Assembly: GCA_023374025.1 (NCBI GenBank)
Contig: SIJG01000203.1
Coordinates: 1 to 64,000 of the forward strand
DNA length: 64,000 nucleotides
Direction: 5' to 3'
DNA from: Heterodera schachtii
Taxonomy: Eukaryota > Nematoda > Chromadorea > Rhabditida > Heteroderidae
Shown here: positions 47,765 through 61,293 of the stretch, piece after piece
Layout: each line of letters begins with the position of its first letter
Position numbering within the stretch: the first letter of the stretch is position 1
Translations under genes and position numbers: made by a program
The notes under the pieces: generated by a model
The model's database searches: none
Told to the model about the DNA's origin: nothing
What the model saw: the letters and a program-made list of their open reading frames with translations, nothing else

Positions 47765-49316
47765 TAAAAAATGAGTTCAATTTACGTTTAATAATTTAAT
47801 TGATGGGCAATTCTTATTAATAATTGTAAAATAAAATATTTGTTTGTTTTAAAATTAATTAACTCGTCACAATATTAAAAAAAACATGTTAATAACGTTC
47901 GGCAGTTTAAAATTTTCCTATAAAAGAATATTAAATTTAAATTTTGAAAATTTATTTAAAGCAATATTAAGCCTTTGATGTTGTCAATTAATCTATTCAA
48001 AAATAAATAATTAGAATTATTAAATGATATATATTAAATAAATAAATTTTAACTTCAATTAAGAAATACTTTTGAACTTAATGCTCCTCTTTTTTATAAC
48101 TGGAAAAACAAAATTTTAATTTATATGGGTTAATGTGACAATAATAAAGCATAATTTTTTACTTTGATTACCTTCAAATATTAAAAAAATCATATTAGTT
48201 CAAATGCTATTTTCGCAATTATCTTTTTAATTTTTAAATTCATCAAATACTAATAAAAAAGCAAAATACAATCATAATTAAAATTTACTTAAAAAATAAT
48301 AGTTTTTTTTCACCTAATTTAATAAATTTTGTTAAACGCAGCAAGTTGTTGAGAAATATCAAATAAATAGAACGATAAATAAGGAATAATTAAATTGACA
48401 CAATAAAAAATTAATTCTTACCAGTCTTTTAGCTTTGTAATACTAAAATCAGAATAAAGTTTAAATTCCAAGAAAAATTGTTATGGAACCGTCAAACAAC
48501 GCAAGAATAAACAAAATATTCGAAAAAGATTTAGTATAATAAATCCTAATATTGTTTGGTTTCAAATTTCATAAAATTAAAGGCATAAAAAAATAAAATT
48601 GAATAATGAACATATAAATTATAACAAATGGCTATGAAACAATGGACTTGGATTCTTGAACTGGACAAGAAATAATACTAATTGACTACAAATTTGATCA
48701 TTTTTATATCTGTGGCAGATTCAAGAAAATGAAAAATTGCATAATATCAAACAAAGTTTAATCAAAAACATTTCTTCATTCAATGACAAATTTATATGCT
48801 TTTAAATTTAATTAAAAAAATAAACCATTTTAACTGTAGTGGAAAATATAAAATTAAACAAGCCAAGATTTTAGAAATACAAATTAAATTTTTATTTTAA
48901 TAATTTGTAAAGGTAAAATTTGATTCAAAATTTCCGTTTATCAAAATAATATTATTTGCAAAATTTGTTAATTAAAAAAAACCTATTACCGATCGTGGGA
49001 TTTTTGTCTTTTTGTTGCGAATAGTTGGTTTTTGTCAATTTCCAACTATTTTAGCTTGTAAAATTAAAAAAAGTGTTTTCAGCTATTTTGCTAGTGAAAA
49101 AAAAATTATTATGAAATACAAAAAGTTTTTTAAATATTTGTAGCGACATAAAAAAAAATTTTATTAATCGTAATAAAAATGATAAATTTGTTGTAAACAA
49201 AAGAAAATTAGCAAAATGGTGAAAGTTTGTTTTTATAATAAATAAATAAAAAAAGAAAAATGATATTTTATAAACTTTTCTTTCTTAATAAAAAAAAGAA
49301 ACGATCAAGAACACTG
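47765..49316. other. A-rich region with a dispersed repeat
   Basis: No gene. 48,650-48,712 (TCTTGAACTGGACAAGAAAT and following) resembles 55,970-56,025 in the same orientation, a diverged repeat 7.3 kb apart. Confidence 0.45.
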
Positions 49317-50530
49317 TAATTTGAATATAAATTAAATATTTAAAAGAGAAACCTCGACATAAGTGTGAATAATTTTATTTAAATAATTTAAAATAATGAT
49401 GTAATTGACCATAACAATAAAAAATGGTAATTGTGTTCACCAATTGAATATTTAACCAAATCTAATATAATACAAATATACCCACTAGGAAATAATTAAT
49501 CATATTCAAATATTATTTGTGACATGTCATAAAAATAAAATAAATTAATAGCAATTCGTGACACAATAAATTAATAAACATAAAAATAAATAAATAAATT
49601 ATTAAACTGAAGAATTATCCCAGAAAAAAAGAGCTGAATGGGATGCAAGATAAAAATTTTTTCAAATAAGTAAACTTTTTTATTAAATAAAATAATATTA
49701 AAAATGAATAATTAAACATATAAATAATAAAAAAACTTTCATTCTACGAATTAATGAAAAATAAATTTCTTTATTATAATTTATAACAAAATCAAAACAA
49801 TAATTATTTCTCAATTTAATAGAGATCAAATTAAAAATGATAATCACGAAAGCAATTTGGACATTACAGTAAGTGCAGTTTTGAGCATGAGTTTTTATTA
49901 AAGAAAAATTATCACATTTTTTATATTACACATTTAAAAATACAAAAATTGAAAATCAATACTATTGTAATTTGAATATAAATTAAATATTTGAAACAGA
50001 AGCTTCGACATAAATATGGCCAAGTGAATAAATTAATTCAAAAATTTAAAATCAAATTGGAATTGATCAAAAAAATAAATAAAATGGGAATTGTGTTCAC
50101 CGATTGAAGATGCAAAAAATTAATTAAAACGGATAAAATTTTTTTTTTGAATTATTCCTGAATGAAGATAGATGACTGGATACAAGAAAAAAACTTTTAA
50201 ATAATTGAAGTTTTCATATTAAAACAATAAAAAATCAATAATCTACATATGATTAATAAAAAAATTTGTTTTACGAATTTAATTAAAAAAATATTTTTTA
50301 TTATAATTTGCAACAAAAAAAATAGCAAAAAGAATATATATATATATATATAATTAATTTTCAATAATAGAGACAAATTAAAATAGAACATGAATATAAA
50401 AATTAAAAGCCCAAGAGGAACTATGGATTTCACGAAGTGCTGTCTTCAACATGTGTTTTTATCAAAGAAATTCATAAATATTTATTATATTACATATTTA
50501 AAAGATGAAAAATTGAAATTTTTTTACTCA
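49317..50530. repeat. Degenerate tandem repeat, unit ~0.55-0.65 kb
   Basis: Matching landmarks occur in the same order twice: TGTAATTTGAATATAAATTA (49,317 and 49,970); a GGAATTGTGTTCACCGATTG-like block (49,430 and 50,090); a GAATTATYCC...GGATRCAAGA block (49,607 and 50,150); AAGTGCxGTxTTxAxCATG then TTTTTAT (49,871 and 50,435). Copies are strongly diverged. The minus-strand frame at 50,197-50,433 follows composition. Confidence 0.6.
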
Positions 50531-50988
50531 GAGCCGAAATTTTGTTTATCAGATAATATTTAAAAATCAACAAAAAAAAAAATTAAAAGATATATTTAGA
50601 AAACAAATAATTTATAAGTCATAAATTTCTTTAAATAATCAATTAAATAAAAAATTGAGTAAAATAATAGAACATACTTTTGCGGCCGAAAGCGAGAGTA
50701 GAAAAATATTTTATTAAAAAGAAAAGAAGCTAACCTCAAATTTCTGCATAATTGTGAAAAAATAAATTTGGTTTTTTGTTTAAAAATTTAAAATTATTTT
50801 AAGTAAGTAATAGTTATAAAAAGTTGAAAACATTAATTGATTTTTATATAATAAACAAGAAAGAAAAAAAAAGTTCCATATTTTATGTTAAAAAATTGAA
50901 ATGCTTTAATATCAAAAAATATCATATAATTTGGAATCGACAGGATTTTAAACCTTAAATTTACAAAAAAAAGAGACCACAAGCATTG
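50531..50988. other. A-rich spacer
   Basis: AT-rich sequence with one mixed patch (TTTTGCGGCCGAAAGCGAGA at 50,680). No gene is supported. Confidence 0.4.
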
Positions 50989-50996
50989 AGTAAAAG

Positions 50997-51734
50997 CAGG
51001 GCTCGCATTCGTCCTTGGATGCCAAGGAAGTCCTTGGAATTTGACTCTCTTCCTTGGAAATAAAAAATGTCCTTGGATGCCAAGGACGTCCTTGGAAATT
51101 AGCATTTGAAAAAAGGAAAAAATAATCAAAGGAAATTAGATAAATTTTTGAATTTTTAGCATATTTTGTGCAAAATCTGATACGAAATTGCACAAAAATT
51201 CCCAATTTTCCCGGCGGTGCCTATCGGCACCGCCGGGACCTTTTTTTCTATTTTTTAAAAATTTGATGCTTAAAAATGATCAATTTTGGAAGAACCTATT
51301 AATAATTCCCCCCCCCCCCCCCATTCCCAAAAGTCTTTCGGTAAAGCGCTCGCAAGAAGTGTTGTGAAAAAGTAAAAAATGCTCATCGCCATTATCTCCA
51401 AATCGCAAAATCCGCATTTTTTGGTGAAAATCTCCAGACCCCCCCTCCTTGTCCCACAAAATTTTATGAAAAAACGCGCCGCAAAAAAAAAAAGCGTTTT
51501 TAAAGCAGAAAAAAGTCGTAGCAAATGAGGAAAATGATCAGCGGAAACAAAAAAATGTTGGAAAAAACCCATTCTGGCAAAAAAGAGACGAGCCATTTGA
51601 ATAAATATTAACCATTTTTCATTTCATAAGATAAAAATTTTAAATGTCCTTGGATTTCATGAATTTTCCCCACTATTTCCTTGCAAATCGGCCTACCCGT
51701 CCTTGGAAGCCGACTTTGGACGATACGAGCCCTG
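50997..51734. mobile_element. hAT-like miniature element, TCCTTGG word type
   Basis: The left end CAGGGCTCGCATTCGTCC and the right end read inward CAGGGCTCGTATCGTCC form the terminal inverted repeat. They are flanked by a perfect 8-bp duplication AGTAAAAG (50,989-50,996 and 51,735-51,742). TCCTTGGATGCCAAGGA-type words fill the left 90 bp and recur at the right end. The centre has a GC hairpin (51,210-51,237) and a poly-C run (51,308-51,322). There is no transposase. Minus-strand frames at 50,833-51,596 are produced by these repeats. Confidence 0.88.
51210..51237. repeat. GC hairpin shared by word elements, copy 2
   Basis: CCCGGCGGTGCC, loop TATC, GGCACCGCCGGG: a perfect 12-bp stem. It matches the hairpins at 26,297 (inverted) and 62,238, although the surrounding elements carry different words. 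Confidence 0.8.
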
Positions 51735-51742
51735 AGTAAAAG

Positions 51743-52061
51743 AAAATCGAAAAAAGTCTTCCCCATGAGAATTTAAAAACAAAATCAAATGTTGTAACAA
51801 AGAAATCGATAGATAATAAATTGAAATTACAAAAAAATGAATTCATTAATTAAATAAAATAATTAAAATACAAAGATGTTTTCCGACGAAATAATTTATT
51901 TCTTTTTAATTAATGATTATATAAAATGTAATTAATGTTTTAACCACACACAACCCAAATAAATGTGGAAAAATGAAAAATCTAATTAAAGAATTTATTA
52001 ATTAAAATTTCATTTCGATCCATAATGCAATTGACATTTACAATGGGATAGGAACATACTG
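51743..52061. other. A-rich spacer
   Basis: AT-rich sequence between two elements; nothing recognised. Confidence 0.4.
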
Positions 52062-52447
52062 TGCTGGGTCGTTCCATAAAATGCGCAATTTTTAGTGATT
52101 TTCGACCAAACATGACATAAGTTTGCTTAAAGACAATCAAATTTTACATTCTTGGCACCATTTGGTAGCTTATATTTATCTCAATTAGCCTGTAAAGGTA
52201 AAAATTTTGGTCAACTTTAGAAAAAGTTGTATGAAGACAAGTAATGTTTCTGGCACAACTTATGTTAAATTTGAAAATTTTTTAAAATTATGTGAATAAT
52301 AGAGAAAATGTTGGACTATCGAATAGCACCAAGAAGGTAAAATTTGATTGCCTTTAAGCAAAGTTATGCCATGTTTGGTCGAAAAATTCGTTAAAATGTT
52401 GAATTTTTAAACTCCCATGTTGGCGGATTTTATGAAAAGAATTAGCA
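52062..52447. mobile_element. Fold-back element with ~120-bp arms
   Basis: The left arm begins TGCTGGGTCGTTCCATAAAA. The right arm read inward begins TGCTAATTCTTTTCATAAAA. Both continue through TTTTCGACCAAACATG, GGCAATCAAATTTTAC-like and TTCTTGG blocks. One arm has about 25 extra bases. There is no coding capacity and no clear target duplication. A single related arm lies at 54,703-54,800, so this is a repeated family. Confidence 0.7.
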
Positions 52448-54590
52448 TCGGAAAATATAAATGAATTCCTAATAATATATGTTAATCAAAAACCAAAGGG
52501 AAGACCTTTTGTTTCGCAATAATTTTTGAAATAAAAATTGTGAATATATTTTTATTCGCCATAATTTTGCTGTAATGCTTAATATGCATTAATATGTGTA
52601 AATAAACAAACAAAAAAATTAAAAAGTGAAAAAATTTTCAAAACGCCTCGCTTTGCAATGCCAAAAAAAAGAACTAACAAATAAAGTTAATGGATTCAAT
52701 CAACTATCATTTTCTGAATTTTGAACTCATTCTATGAATCAAAAATTATATCAAAACTAAGCGTTTTAAATTTATAAAAATAAATATTACAATTAAAGAT
52801 TTTCTAACAATATAAAATAGTTACACATGAGAACAAAATTTTTTTTATTTAAATATTAAATTAAATATTTTACAAAAACAAACTATTTTATCTTCACTAT
52901 GAAATGTATTATCGGTGTTATAAAAAACAAAAATAAAATTAATTAAATAAATACTCCAATAATAATATGATAAGAAATCCACAAAATAATCAAACTAAAT
53001 AAACAAAAAGCAATGCTATTCAGAGTCATTTCATGCATTATAAGAAAAATTAATAATAACAAATCGGAGAAAAAATAAAAAAAACAAATTCTTTAATTAA
53101 TTAATTTTATCTACTTTCATTAGAAAACATTTTGCTATCTAATATTTGAAAAATGAAAAATATTTTATCTTAAACTTTTATAAATTAAGGAAAAATTTAT
53201 TTATGTCTTAAATTGTTGAAAAATACATTTATCATATTCGCTTATAAATTTAAATGATAATGTTAGTCTAGAATTTAATAATTAAATTTTAGCTTTATCT
53301 ATAAAAATATGACAATGGTAATAATGTGGTCACACGATATTCATGAATTTGTTTTATTTATAAAAAATAAATATATGAAATTAAAAAAAACTCGATTAGT
53401 TTAAATTTATCAATGGCACCAAAGTGTAAAGACATTAAATCGCCCAAAATTTTCAAATAATCATTTAACCATTCTTCGTAATAAATGAAAAATTGGCAAA
53501 AAGTATGAACCTAATTCTATAAAAAATAAATAAAATTAAAAATTAAAATATAAACATTTTTTATTTAATTAGAAAGTGAAAATAATACTATTTACTTGAT
53601 CTAGTAAACACTGAGTATTTAAAAATGACAGCTCTAAAACGTATAGAATTTTTTAAGGCGATAAGACGTCGAGAAGAATATTTAATACAAATATTGTTAA
53701 AAATAAAAATTAAAATATTTTTAACTGTTTTGTAAGCATCAATTAAATTACATGTATCAAAGAGAAAGACCAATTTACTTTCAAGACAACTCATCGCAAA
53801 CATATTCCTCAAGAAGTCAAGATTAAAAGGAAAATAAAAAATAATTAGATAAAATTAACTAAAACTAAACATAATAAAAATAATTTTTAATAACAACACA
53901 ATTATAATTATCTTACAGGCATAATAAAATAAAATTTCATAAATAAGAAGGTAAAATTATTTCAAAAAGAGGAAATATTAAAATAAATTTTAAAAATTTT
54001 TTCATTTCATATAAAGAAAAAATATTAGTATAAAAATAAAGTATCGCCCAAAGAATTGAAACTAAGCCTATAAGAAAAAAGTTGTTTGTTTTGTTGTTGC
54101 CGTTGACGCCATTATGACAGTGATGATATTTTTTTTGTTCACAAAGATCCAAAAATTTAGTTTTATGTTCTAAAAACTCTCAAAAATATGTGCTAAAAAT
54201 GGGAAAATAGGTGCCAAAATGTACCACATTTAGGGATGTAATAAAGCAAATTTTTATACAAAAAACAATAAAATTAAGCCAAATGAATATTGAGATAAAA
54301 AGCCAATTTTATAAATAAAAATTCTTGTCAAGAAGATAAATAAATAAATTTTGAAGATTAATTTTTACATTACCTTGTTGTTTATTCAAATTTTTCAGGT
54401 CAATTCAGAGAGGGTATATATTTTTTATTTTATTGCATTTTTGTTAAAAGCTGAAAATATTTTTGAAAATTCCTCAAATGACGAAACAATACTAAAAAAG
54501 CACCAAAATGCAAAAGCAGCACAAAGATTTAAAATAAGAGAAAAAATCCGCAACATATTAATTTTTCATTTTTACGTTATTATTAGTAGG
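52448..54590. other. A-rich region with a small word remnant
   Basis: No gene. 54,170-54,240 carries AAAAATATGTGCTAAAAATG and AATAGGTGCCAAAATGTACC words, resembling decayed GTGCC or TATGGAC-type element ends. Minus-strand frames at 53,588 and 53,937 are AT-composition products. Confidence 0.45.
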
Positions 54591-54596
54591 GCTAGG

Positions 54597-54830
54597 AATT
54601 TAAGTCAAATGACTTTTTTTGCTGACTCTAAATGGCCTTAAAATGACTCGATAACTCAGAATCATGACAAATCGGACGAATTTCGAGTTTTTAATTGGGG
54701 TGGTGCTAGGTCGTTTCGTAAAATCCGCCACTTTTGCAATTTTTCCGACAAAACATGTTATAACTTTGTTTAAAAAGACTTTTTTGATCAGCATCAAAGG
54801 TACGTCTAGTAGGGTTTTTTTCAGAATTTT
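54597..54830. mobile_element. Damaged elements: TGACT-word end plus fold-back arm
   Basis: TAGGGCTAGGAATTTAAGTC starts a short run of AAATGACT/TGACTC words (to 54,660), another hAT-like end. From 54,703, TGCTAGGTCGTTTCGTAAAA then CCGACAAAACATG matches one arm of 52,062-52,447. Overlapping frames on both strands (54,600-54,900) come from this repeat. Confidence 0.5.
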
Positions 54831-57800
54831 TGTTTTTTCGTCCTTAAATGTTTTGGTGCATTACTTTTGTGCCTCTTTTCTCACTTTTCCTTTTCTCTGA
54901 ATCAATAGAAAACGACGCTTTCACATTGCTTCAGTGGAACTCCTCAATTATGTGGTCCTTCTCCTTTCTCCTCCCAATGCCATTTTCAACAATAATTTAT
55001 CTTTTTCGCATTCAGCAAAAAATCCATTTTTTCATTTCTTTTCCTAATAGCTTTTACAAATATTATTTCACTTCACAATTTAAGTTTTACTTCTAAATCA
55101 GGTGGCATAAATATTTATTATACCACAGCTAAATTTTTTTATGTTACAAATAATTCAAATAATATTTAGTAAAAAGAAATAAAAAATTATCGTATCTCAT
55201 ATTTAAGTTTACATTTTGCAAAATCTTCGCGAACCTGCTATTGCATAGTGAAGTTATAATTTAAATGCATACAAAAACAAAAGGTAGGACAAAAATTACA
55301 AGCTAAATAAAAAAATCACAAAAGAATTCTAAAATATCTTCCTAAAACGAACGGACCCTATTATTGTTGAATAAATTATGCATATTTAAATAAGACAACA
55401 AAAAGCTCATCTGATTAATTGACTACCAATAATCAACTTCCTAGACAGTCTTATATGAATGCTAATTACGTGAACAAAAATGTTTAAAAATTCTAAATAT
55501 AATTAAAAATGATGTTATATTAAGACTTCAATTATAATTTAATTCATAACTGAAAAAATAAAAATAAAAACAAATAAGTAATATTTCCAATAAAATAAAT
55601 TAATTAATCAAAATGGTTCCTTAAATTGCAAAATGTTAATTTTATATTACATTATTTGATGAACTGTTTAATTTTTTGTTCGTCAAGCAACTGGTGGGTT
55701 TGGAGCTCGTGTATATACAATGTTTATTTTAATATTTTATTTTTCTATTGCACGGAATTATTCAAAAATTAAAATCTAAACTAAAATAACTAAATATAAA
55801 AGGACGAAGTTTTTTATTCTTAAATTTCAAATAAAAATTTATTTTAAATTACAACTAAAAAGTGAATTTTGTAAGTTTAGCAAAAATAAATATGTCTAAT
55901 TATATAACTCAACTGTACGAAAGGGAGATTCATAATATAAATAGGAAAATCTTGAGTCGCCAGGATCTGGTATCATGAACAAGAAATAAAAATACTAAAT
56001 TGATTCCAAATTTAATCATTTGAAAATTAAAAATATTAATTAGAATGAATAGAAATTAAAGGCAAACGATTACAAAAATGAGAAAATACAAATATAAAAA
56101 ATAATATACAAAATAACTTACGAACATTACTGTTATTATTGAAATAAATATTAATAAGAAAATAAATCTATCTTTTTATGCATTAAATAAAAAAATGAAC
56201 AATTTATCGATTATAAAATAATACATTAATAAATTAAAAGTATATATAAAAATCTATTAATCAGGACAACAAATAAATGGGATAATTTAACAAATAAAAA
56301 ATAAATGAGAAAAAATAATAAAGCTAAAATAATAAAAAATTTGACTTTAATTCATCAATAAATATTACACCTGGCAACAAAAATAAATTAAATTATACTA
56401 ACAAAAATAGAGAGAATTATTAAAAATAAAATACAGCAATAATGTCAATATTTATTTATATAAAGTCATGGTACCTCAACCTATAAAATTTCTTCAACCT
56501 GAAGCGCGACGATACCATGAACACTCTCTCGGATATTATATAATATTATATTTTATTTTTATTTAAAACAACATATCAATCAAAACTAGTCAATGTAAAG
56601 TCCGTTTAACCCAAATTAATTAAGAAACAAAATATTAAAAGCTAAACACAAGCCTTTCAACCCTGACGTTCGAGATAAGAGCACGGATAATAACAAAGTT
56701 TTAAGCTAATTATTGTCAAAAATTATTAAAACAATATTTAAAAAATATTTAATGAAGTTTTAAATTGTCTTAGAAAAATTGAAATAATAGTTGAATAAGA
56801 ATAATATTAAAAGTTTCAAGCAAAACAAACGAATATACATAAAAAAAATCTATCGCAGGATGCATATTCGAGAATAAACGGCATAAAGCCGAGAAATAAT
56901 TAAGAAATTTCCAAATTTTCAGAGTAAATTATTAGGATATGAAGTCATCAAATATTTAAAAGTTATGAAAAACAAAACATTTATAAATAAAAGTAATACA
57001 TAAATTAATGATAAATAAATAAAATAATTATAGCAAAAATTCCGTAAAAAAAATATTATTCGTTCAAAATTGTAAATAAAAGAAAGCAAGAAGAAACTTG
57101 ATTAAAATTAAAATTTTTCATCTCTCAAATCCTTTTTGTGTTTTGTGAAAAAATTATATTTTAATTGATTGATTATTATAAAATTTATATTTTCTGTTAA
57201 AAATTGCTCAAGAAGGCATTCTCTTCAACCACATAAATAAAAAAAATTTGTTTACTTTTAAAACAAATTATATGTCATAAAATTCTCAAAATAAAAACCA
57301 AACAATTGTAAAATCATAGAAAAATATACCTTCTAAAAAACTTAAAATTTCTTCATAATTTATGTTACTATAGTAAAAATTAAAATTAATATATAGAAAA
57401 AGCTAATATAAATTAAAAATAATGTTTTTAACATTTTTTTTGTCATTTTAAAACCCAAAATTGCCGCAGCCAAACCCGTTCGTCAGCTTGAGCTTACAAC
57501 GACAAACCACCGCCGACAAGGGCCAGGAAAATTAGCCTGAATAACAACAAATTCTAAATTATACGTCATTATAATCAAAGATATAAGATAAACTTAATTT
57601 AAATAATAAAATATATAAAATATGTCTAAAACTAAAATGAATGGAATATTAAAATTAACAAAATATAAATTTTTTATAAAAACTTTTCACGGATGAAGAT
57701 TATTCTTGTATTAAAAGTTATGATTAAAAATATTAATAAATTACAATTTAAAATAATGATAAACCTTACTTACATTACATATGCTTTTTTATATTCCGAA

Positions 57801-58135
57801 AGATAATAAAATATATTATCATTTTTGATCAATTTAAAAAATAAAATTTCAAAAATAAAGTGTATAAACAATTTTGTGGGAGGTTATAGTTGTAATTTAT
57901 AAAATAAATTATGAATAAAAAAATATGAAAATAAATTTAAAAAAAGAAACAGCATTTTAGGTTTAAATAAATTAACCACGAAAATATTTTAAAATAAATT
58001 CCAACATAAAAGCAAAGAAAATTTTCTAAACAATTTTGACATAACTAAATTTTAAGATAGATGCAAGAGTTGAGTTTAAAGGAACCCAAATAAACACAAA
58101 AAATTTTAAAAGATTATAAAAAGATTAAATAAGAT
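54831..58135. other. Mixed then A-rich region without genes
   Basis: 54,831-55,095 is briefly T-rich, with an open 82-codon frame of low interest. The rest is A-rich. Mixed patches lie at 56,495-56,535, 56,650-56,690 and 57,455-57,540. None supports a gene. Confidence 0.45.
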
Positions 58136-58139
58136 TAAT

Positions 58140-58300
58140 AATTATTGGAATTGCAAGAAGATCTACATTTTATAGATTTTGAGGTCTCAAGGGGTCAAAT
58201 GAGTTACTCAGCTGAAATTCTTTGGCGTGGCATAAAGTCTCGGTCCAAGTGGTAGCTCATGCCAGATAATGGCCTTTTTGAGGAAATCAGGACTAATATT
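58140..58300 (+). pseudogene. Possible decayed coding relic at a domain boundary
   Basis: A balanced-composition island lies exactly where A-rich DNA switches to T-rich. One + frame, open from upstream, reads LLELQEDLHFIDFEVSRGQM then SYSAEILWRGIKSRSKW, meets one TAG, and continues LMPDNGLFEEIRTNIFSFSS to TGA. The pattern fits a coding relic with one nonsense codon, perhaps from a mobile element, but no family is recognised. Confidence 0.25.
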
Positions 58301-59837
58301 TTTTCTTTTTCTTCGTGATTGCTTGATTTCTTCTCACTGTTTATTGCTCCCAGGTTCTCCTCCTATGCTTTCATAGGAAAGTTTTTAATTTTGATTATTA
58401 TTTAATTTTAAATTCGTCCATTTTGTTCATTTTTAGACATTGTGTACACTTACAGTTTTTGCCATAGGCAATATTTTTTCAATCGTCCTTCTGCCACCTC
58501 ATTCTTGATTTTTATCTTAAAAACAGTTTTTTTTTTGTTTGTTTTTTTTATATTAATAACTTTTTGTCCATTTGATGTGTCTATTTATTCTATATCAAAG
58601 TCAGTAAAAAAATAAAATCTCTTCATATTATTTTTAAATTCTTAATTTGCATCTTTCAGCTAAATTTTCCACTTCGTTTTTTCCTTTACAATACTTAAAA
58701 ATTTAATGATATCAGAATTTAAAACTATGTTTAATATAACTTACGAATTTATTTTTTATTTTTTTCTGGTCATTTTCGGAGATTAGATTGATCTTCAATT
58801 TACATGGTAAACAAATAGAGTATAATATTAAATATTCATAGAAAGTTCAAATATTTAAAGAAGCCTCATATCTTAAATCTTTTTATCTTTCTTTTAATTA
58901 AAAATATTTCTTAACTTTAATATTTAGCAATGTTTATTCCCTTTTATTATTAAATAAGATTGATCTGTTTTGTTTTTATTAAAACGTGTTTTTTTAAATG
59001 TCTGCTTATTTTTTGAAATTTTATAAGTAAACCTTTATGTATTTGTAAATAAATTCATAGTCTTGAACAAAAAACTTGTTAACATTGTATAACTCACGAA
59101 CAAGAGAAACAACGAATTTGCTGATGCACCACAAAATTGCTTCTTTAGCATTTTTTTCTAGTAAATATGTATTATTAATTTAATAGTTTGTATTTTGCTA
59201 TTATATTTGTTCTCTAATAGCATATCTAATTTTCAAAAAATTATCATAATATAATGCAAATGATTAAAAACTACTTCTCCGTCTTTCAATATGAGGTTCA
59301 TTTTAACTTTTTATTATTTTTGTTTATATTTATTAAACTCGGTTTCTACTTGAATTTTTTATATTTAAATTATTAATTCTTTTACAGCAAGAGCTATTTA
59401 ATAATGCATTATATTGCTGTTATTCTTTGACTAACAATAATTTTACAAAATATTTGTTTAATCCGTATATTTGTTTTTCTTTTCTTTCAAAAGAAAGACT
59501 TATTATGTAAAATTAAAAAATAAATTATTATTTAAATTATTGAATTTTCATTATGTTTATCCCGCTTTCATTTATGCTTTTTTAACTTATATAATATTTC
59601 TTCTATAATCATTATTCAAAATTAATGAATTTTTTAATTATAATGCAAAATAAAATTGCTTTAATCATTGTTATATAATTCTTTTCTTGATTTATAATCC
59701 TAGAAATGGATCTTCGTGAAACGGAATAATTTAGATAATTGTTTTAGTTAAATAATATTGATTAATCTCTAGTTCTGATTAGTGAATAAAATTACTGGAA
59801 ATATTTTATAGTGGAATCGGATTAGCGAGATGAATAA

Positions 59838-59844
<7 letters not shown>

Positions 59845-59872
<28 letters not shown>
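59845..59872. repeat. (TA)14 microsatellite
   Basis: Twenty-eight bases of alternating TA in T-rich DNA. Confidence 0.9.
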
Positions 59873-59876
<4 letters not shown>

Positions 59877-60686
59877 ACCTTTTATTTTTCAAATTTTATA
59901 TTAAATTTTTCTTTTGTATTATTTGAGGCATTTGAGCGCTTTTTAGAGAAACTAATAAATATTACAAATATAAATAAATTATGTATTTTGTAAACTAAAT
60001 TTTTAAGCGTCCTATATTTATATTAATGTTCATTTCGTTATAATAAGCAAGCATTGTATTTAATTAATTTAACAGCAGAATGAATATTTATTATCATTTT
60101 ACTTGCGATATACTCCTGAATTGAAGATTTTAATGAACTTATTTTTATAACATCTATTTGTTTATTTATTTTATTCTTTATAATTTATTAATGTTTTGAA
60201 AAGGACTGTTTAAAATTAATTCTGTCTTTGCATTGAAATCTTTATTCAATAATTTTCTTGGTTCTGAGCCATTAATTCAGTTTCCATTCATGTACTATTT
60301 TGCAGATAAACAAGAAATTAATTATTATTAATTGCATTTTTATTTAAAGTATTTTTGAATCGTTTTCTGTTCGCAATAGTTGTATATTTTTAGTGCAGAA
60401 ATAAAGAATTTTGTAATTTCCATTAAAATATCAAAAAAGTATTATGGCTATGTTTCATTAAATTTATGTAAATATTTTTAATAAGTGCCAGAACATCGAC
60501 GTTTATGTTGCGGCATCAATTTTATATTTAATTACGGCTACGTACTTTTATTTCTTTTTTTCTTTCTAATCCCTGGTTAGTTTTCGGAACTTTTCTTATT
60601 TTACGTTATGCTTTTAAAATTGTTTATTAAGCTAAAGTTCGCCAATGAGTATTTTAAAAAAAATAAAAAATTTTATAAATTTTTTT

Positions 60687-60705
60687 ATAAAAATTCATGC
60701 GCAGA
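60687..60705. repeat. Recurring GCGCATGAATTTTTA motif, second inverted copy
   Basis: ATAAAAATTCATGCGCAGA, identical over this length to the site at 10,461 apart from its edges. Both sites lie in T-rich domains. Confidence 0.4.
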
Positions 60706-61293
60706 GAAACGGTAAATATTCCAAACTTGATAAAAAAAATTTTATTTTAACTTTGATTTAAAATTTCTGCATAACAATTTTTGTATATAATTAAAAAAAA
60801 CATTTCTATTTATCCGTTTCGTTTTTTAATTAAAATAATTTTAGCCTTTGTTAAATATTTAGAAAATCTCGGTCACAGCTCTACTTTATTACTCATTTTT
60901 ATAGCAAATCTTCTTGCAATTCCAAAGATTATTAATTTTATTTAATCTTTTTCATATAAAAATCTTTTCAAATACCGAACATATTTTTTTTAGTATTTTG
61001 TGTTTAATTGAGTTCTTCAAACTCAACAAAATTATTAAATTACAAAAACCTAATAATGCTGTTTCTTTCTTAATCCTTTCTATATTTGATTCGATCTATT
61101 AAAGTTTCTTATTAAATTGAAAAATTTTCATCCATGCACCTTTTAGGACCATTGTGAATACGCATGTCCATGTTTATTTAGTGATTTAAATTTTATATAT
61201 TTATAAATAATAATCTTTTTATTTGTTGCTCTAATTTTAGTCGGTTTGAATTTCTTTTAACATTTGTTCAAAATATAGGTATATTTGTAAGTT

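Noticed and set aside
51270..51596. 108-codon minus-strand frame
   Set aside because: It lies inside the TCCTTGG element, includes the poly-C run and has no recognisable domain.
54600..55096. Overlapping frames on both strands
   Set aside because: They cover a fold-back arm and T-rich flank; opposite-strand frames mirror each other, as expected for repeat DNA.
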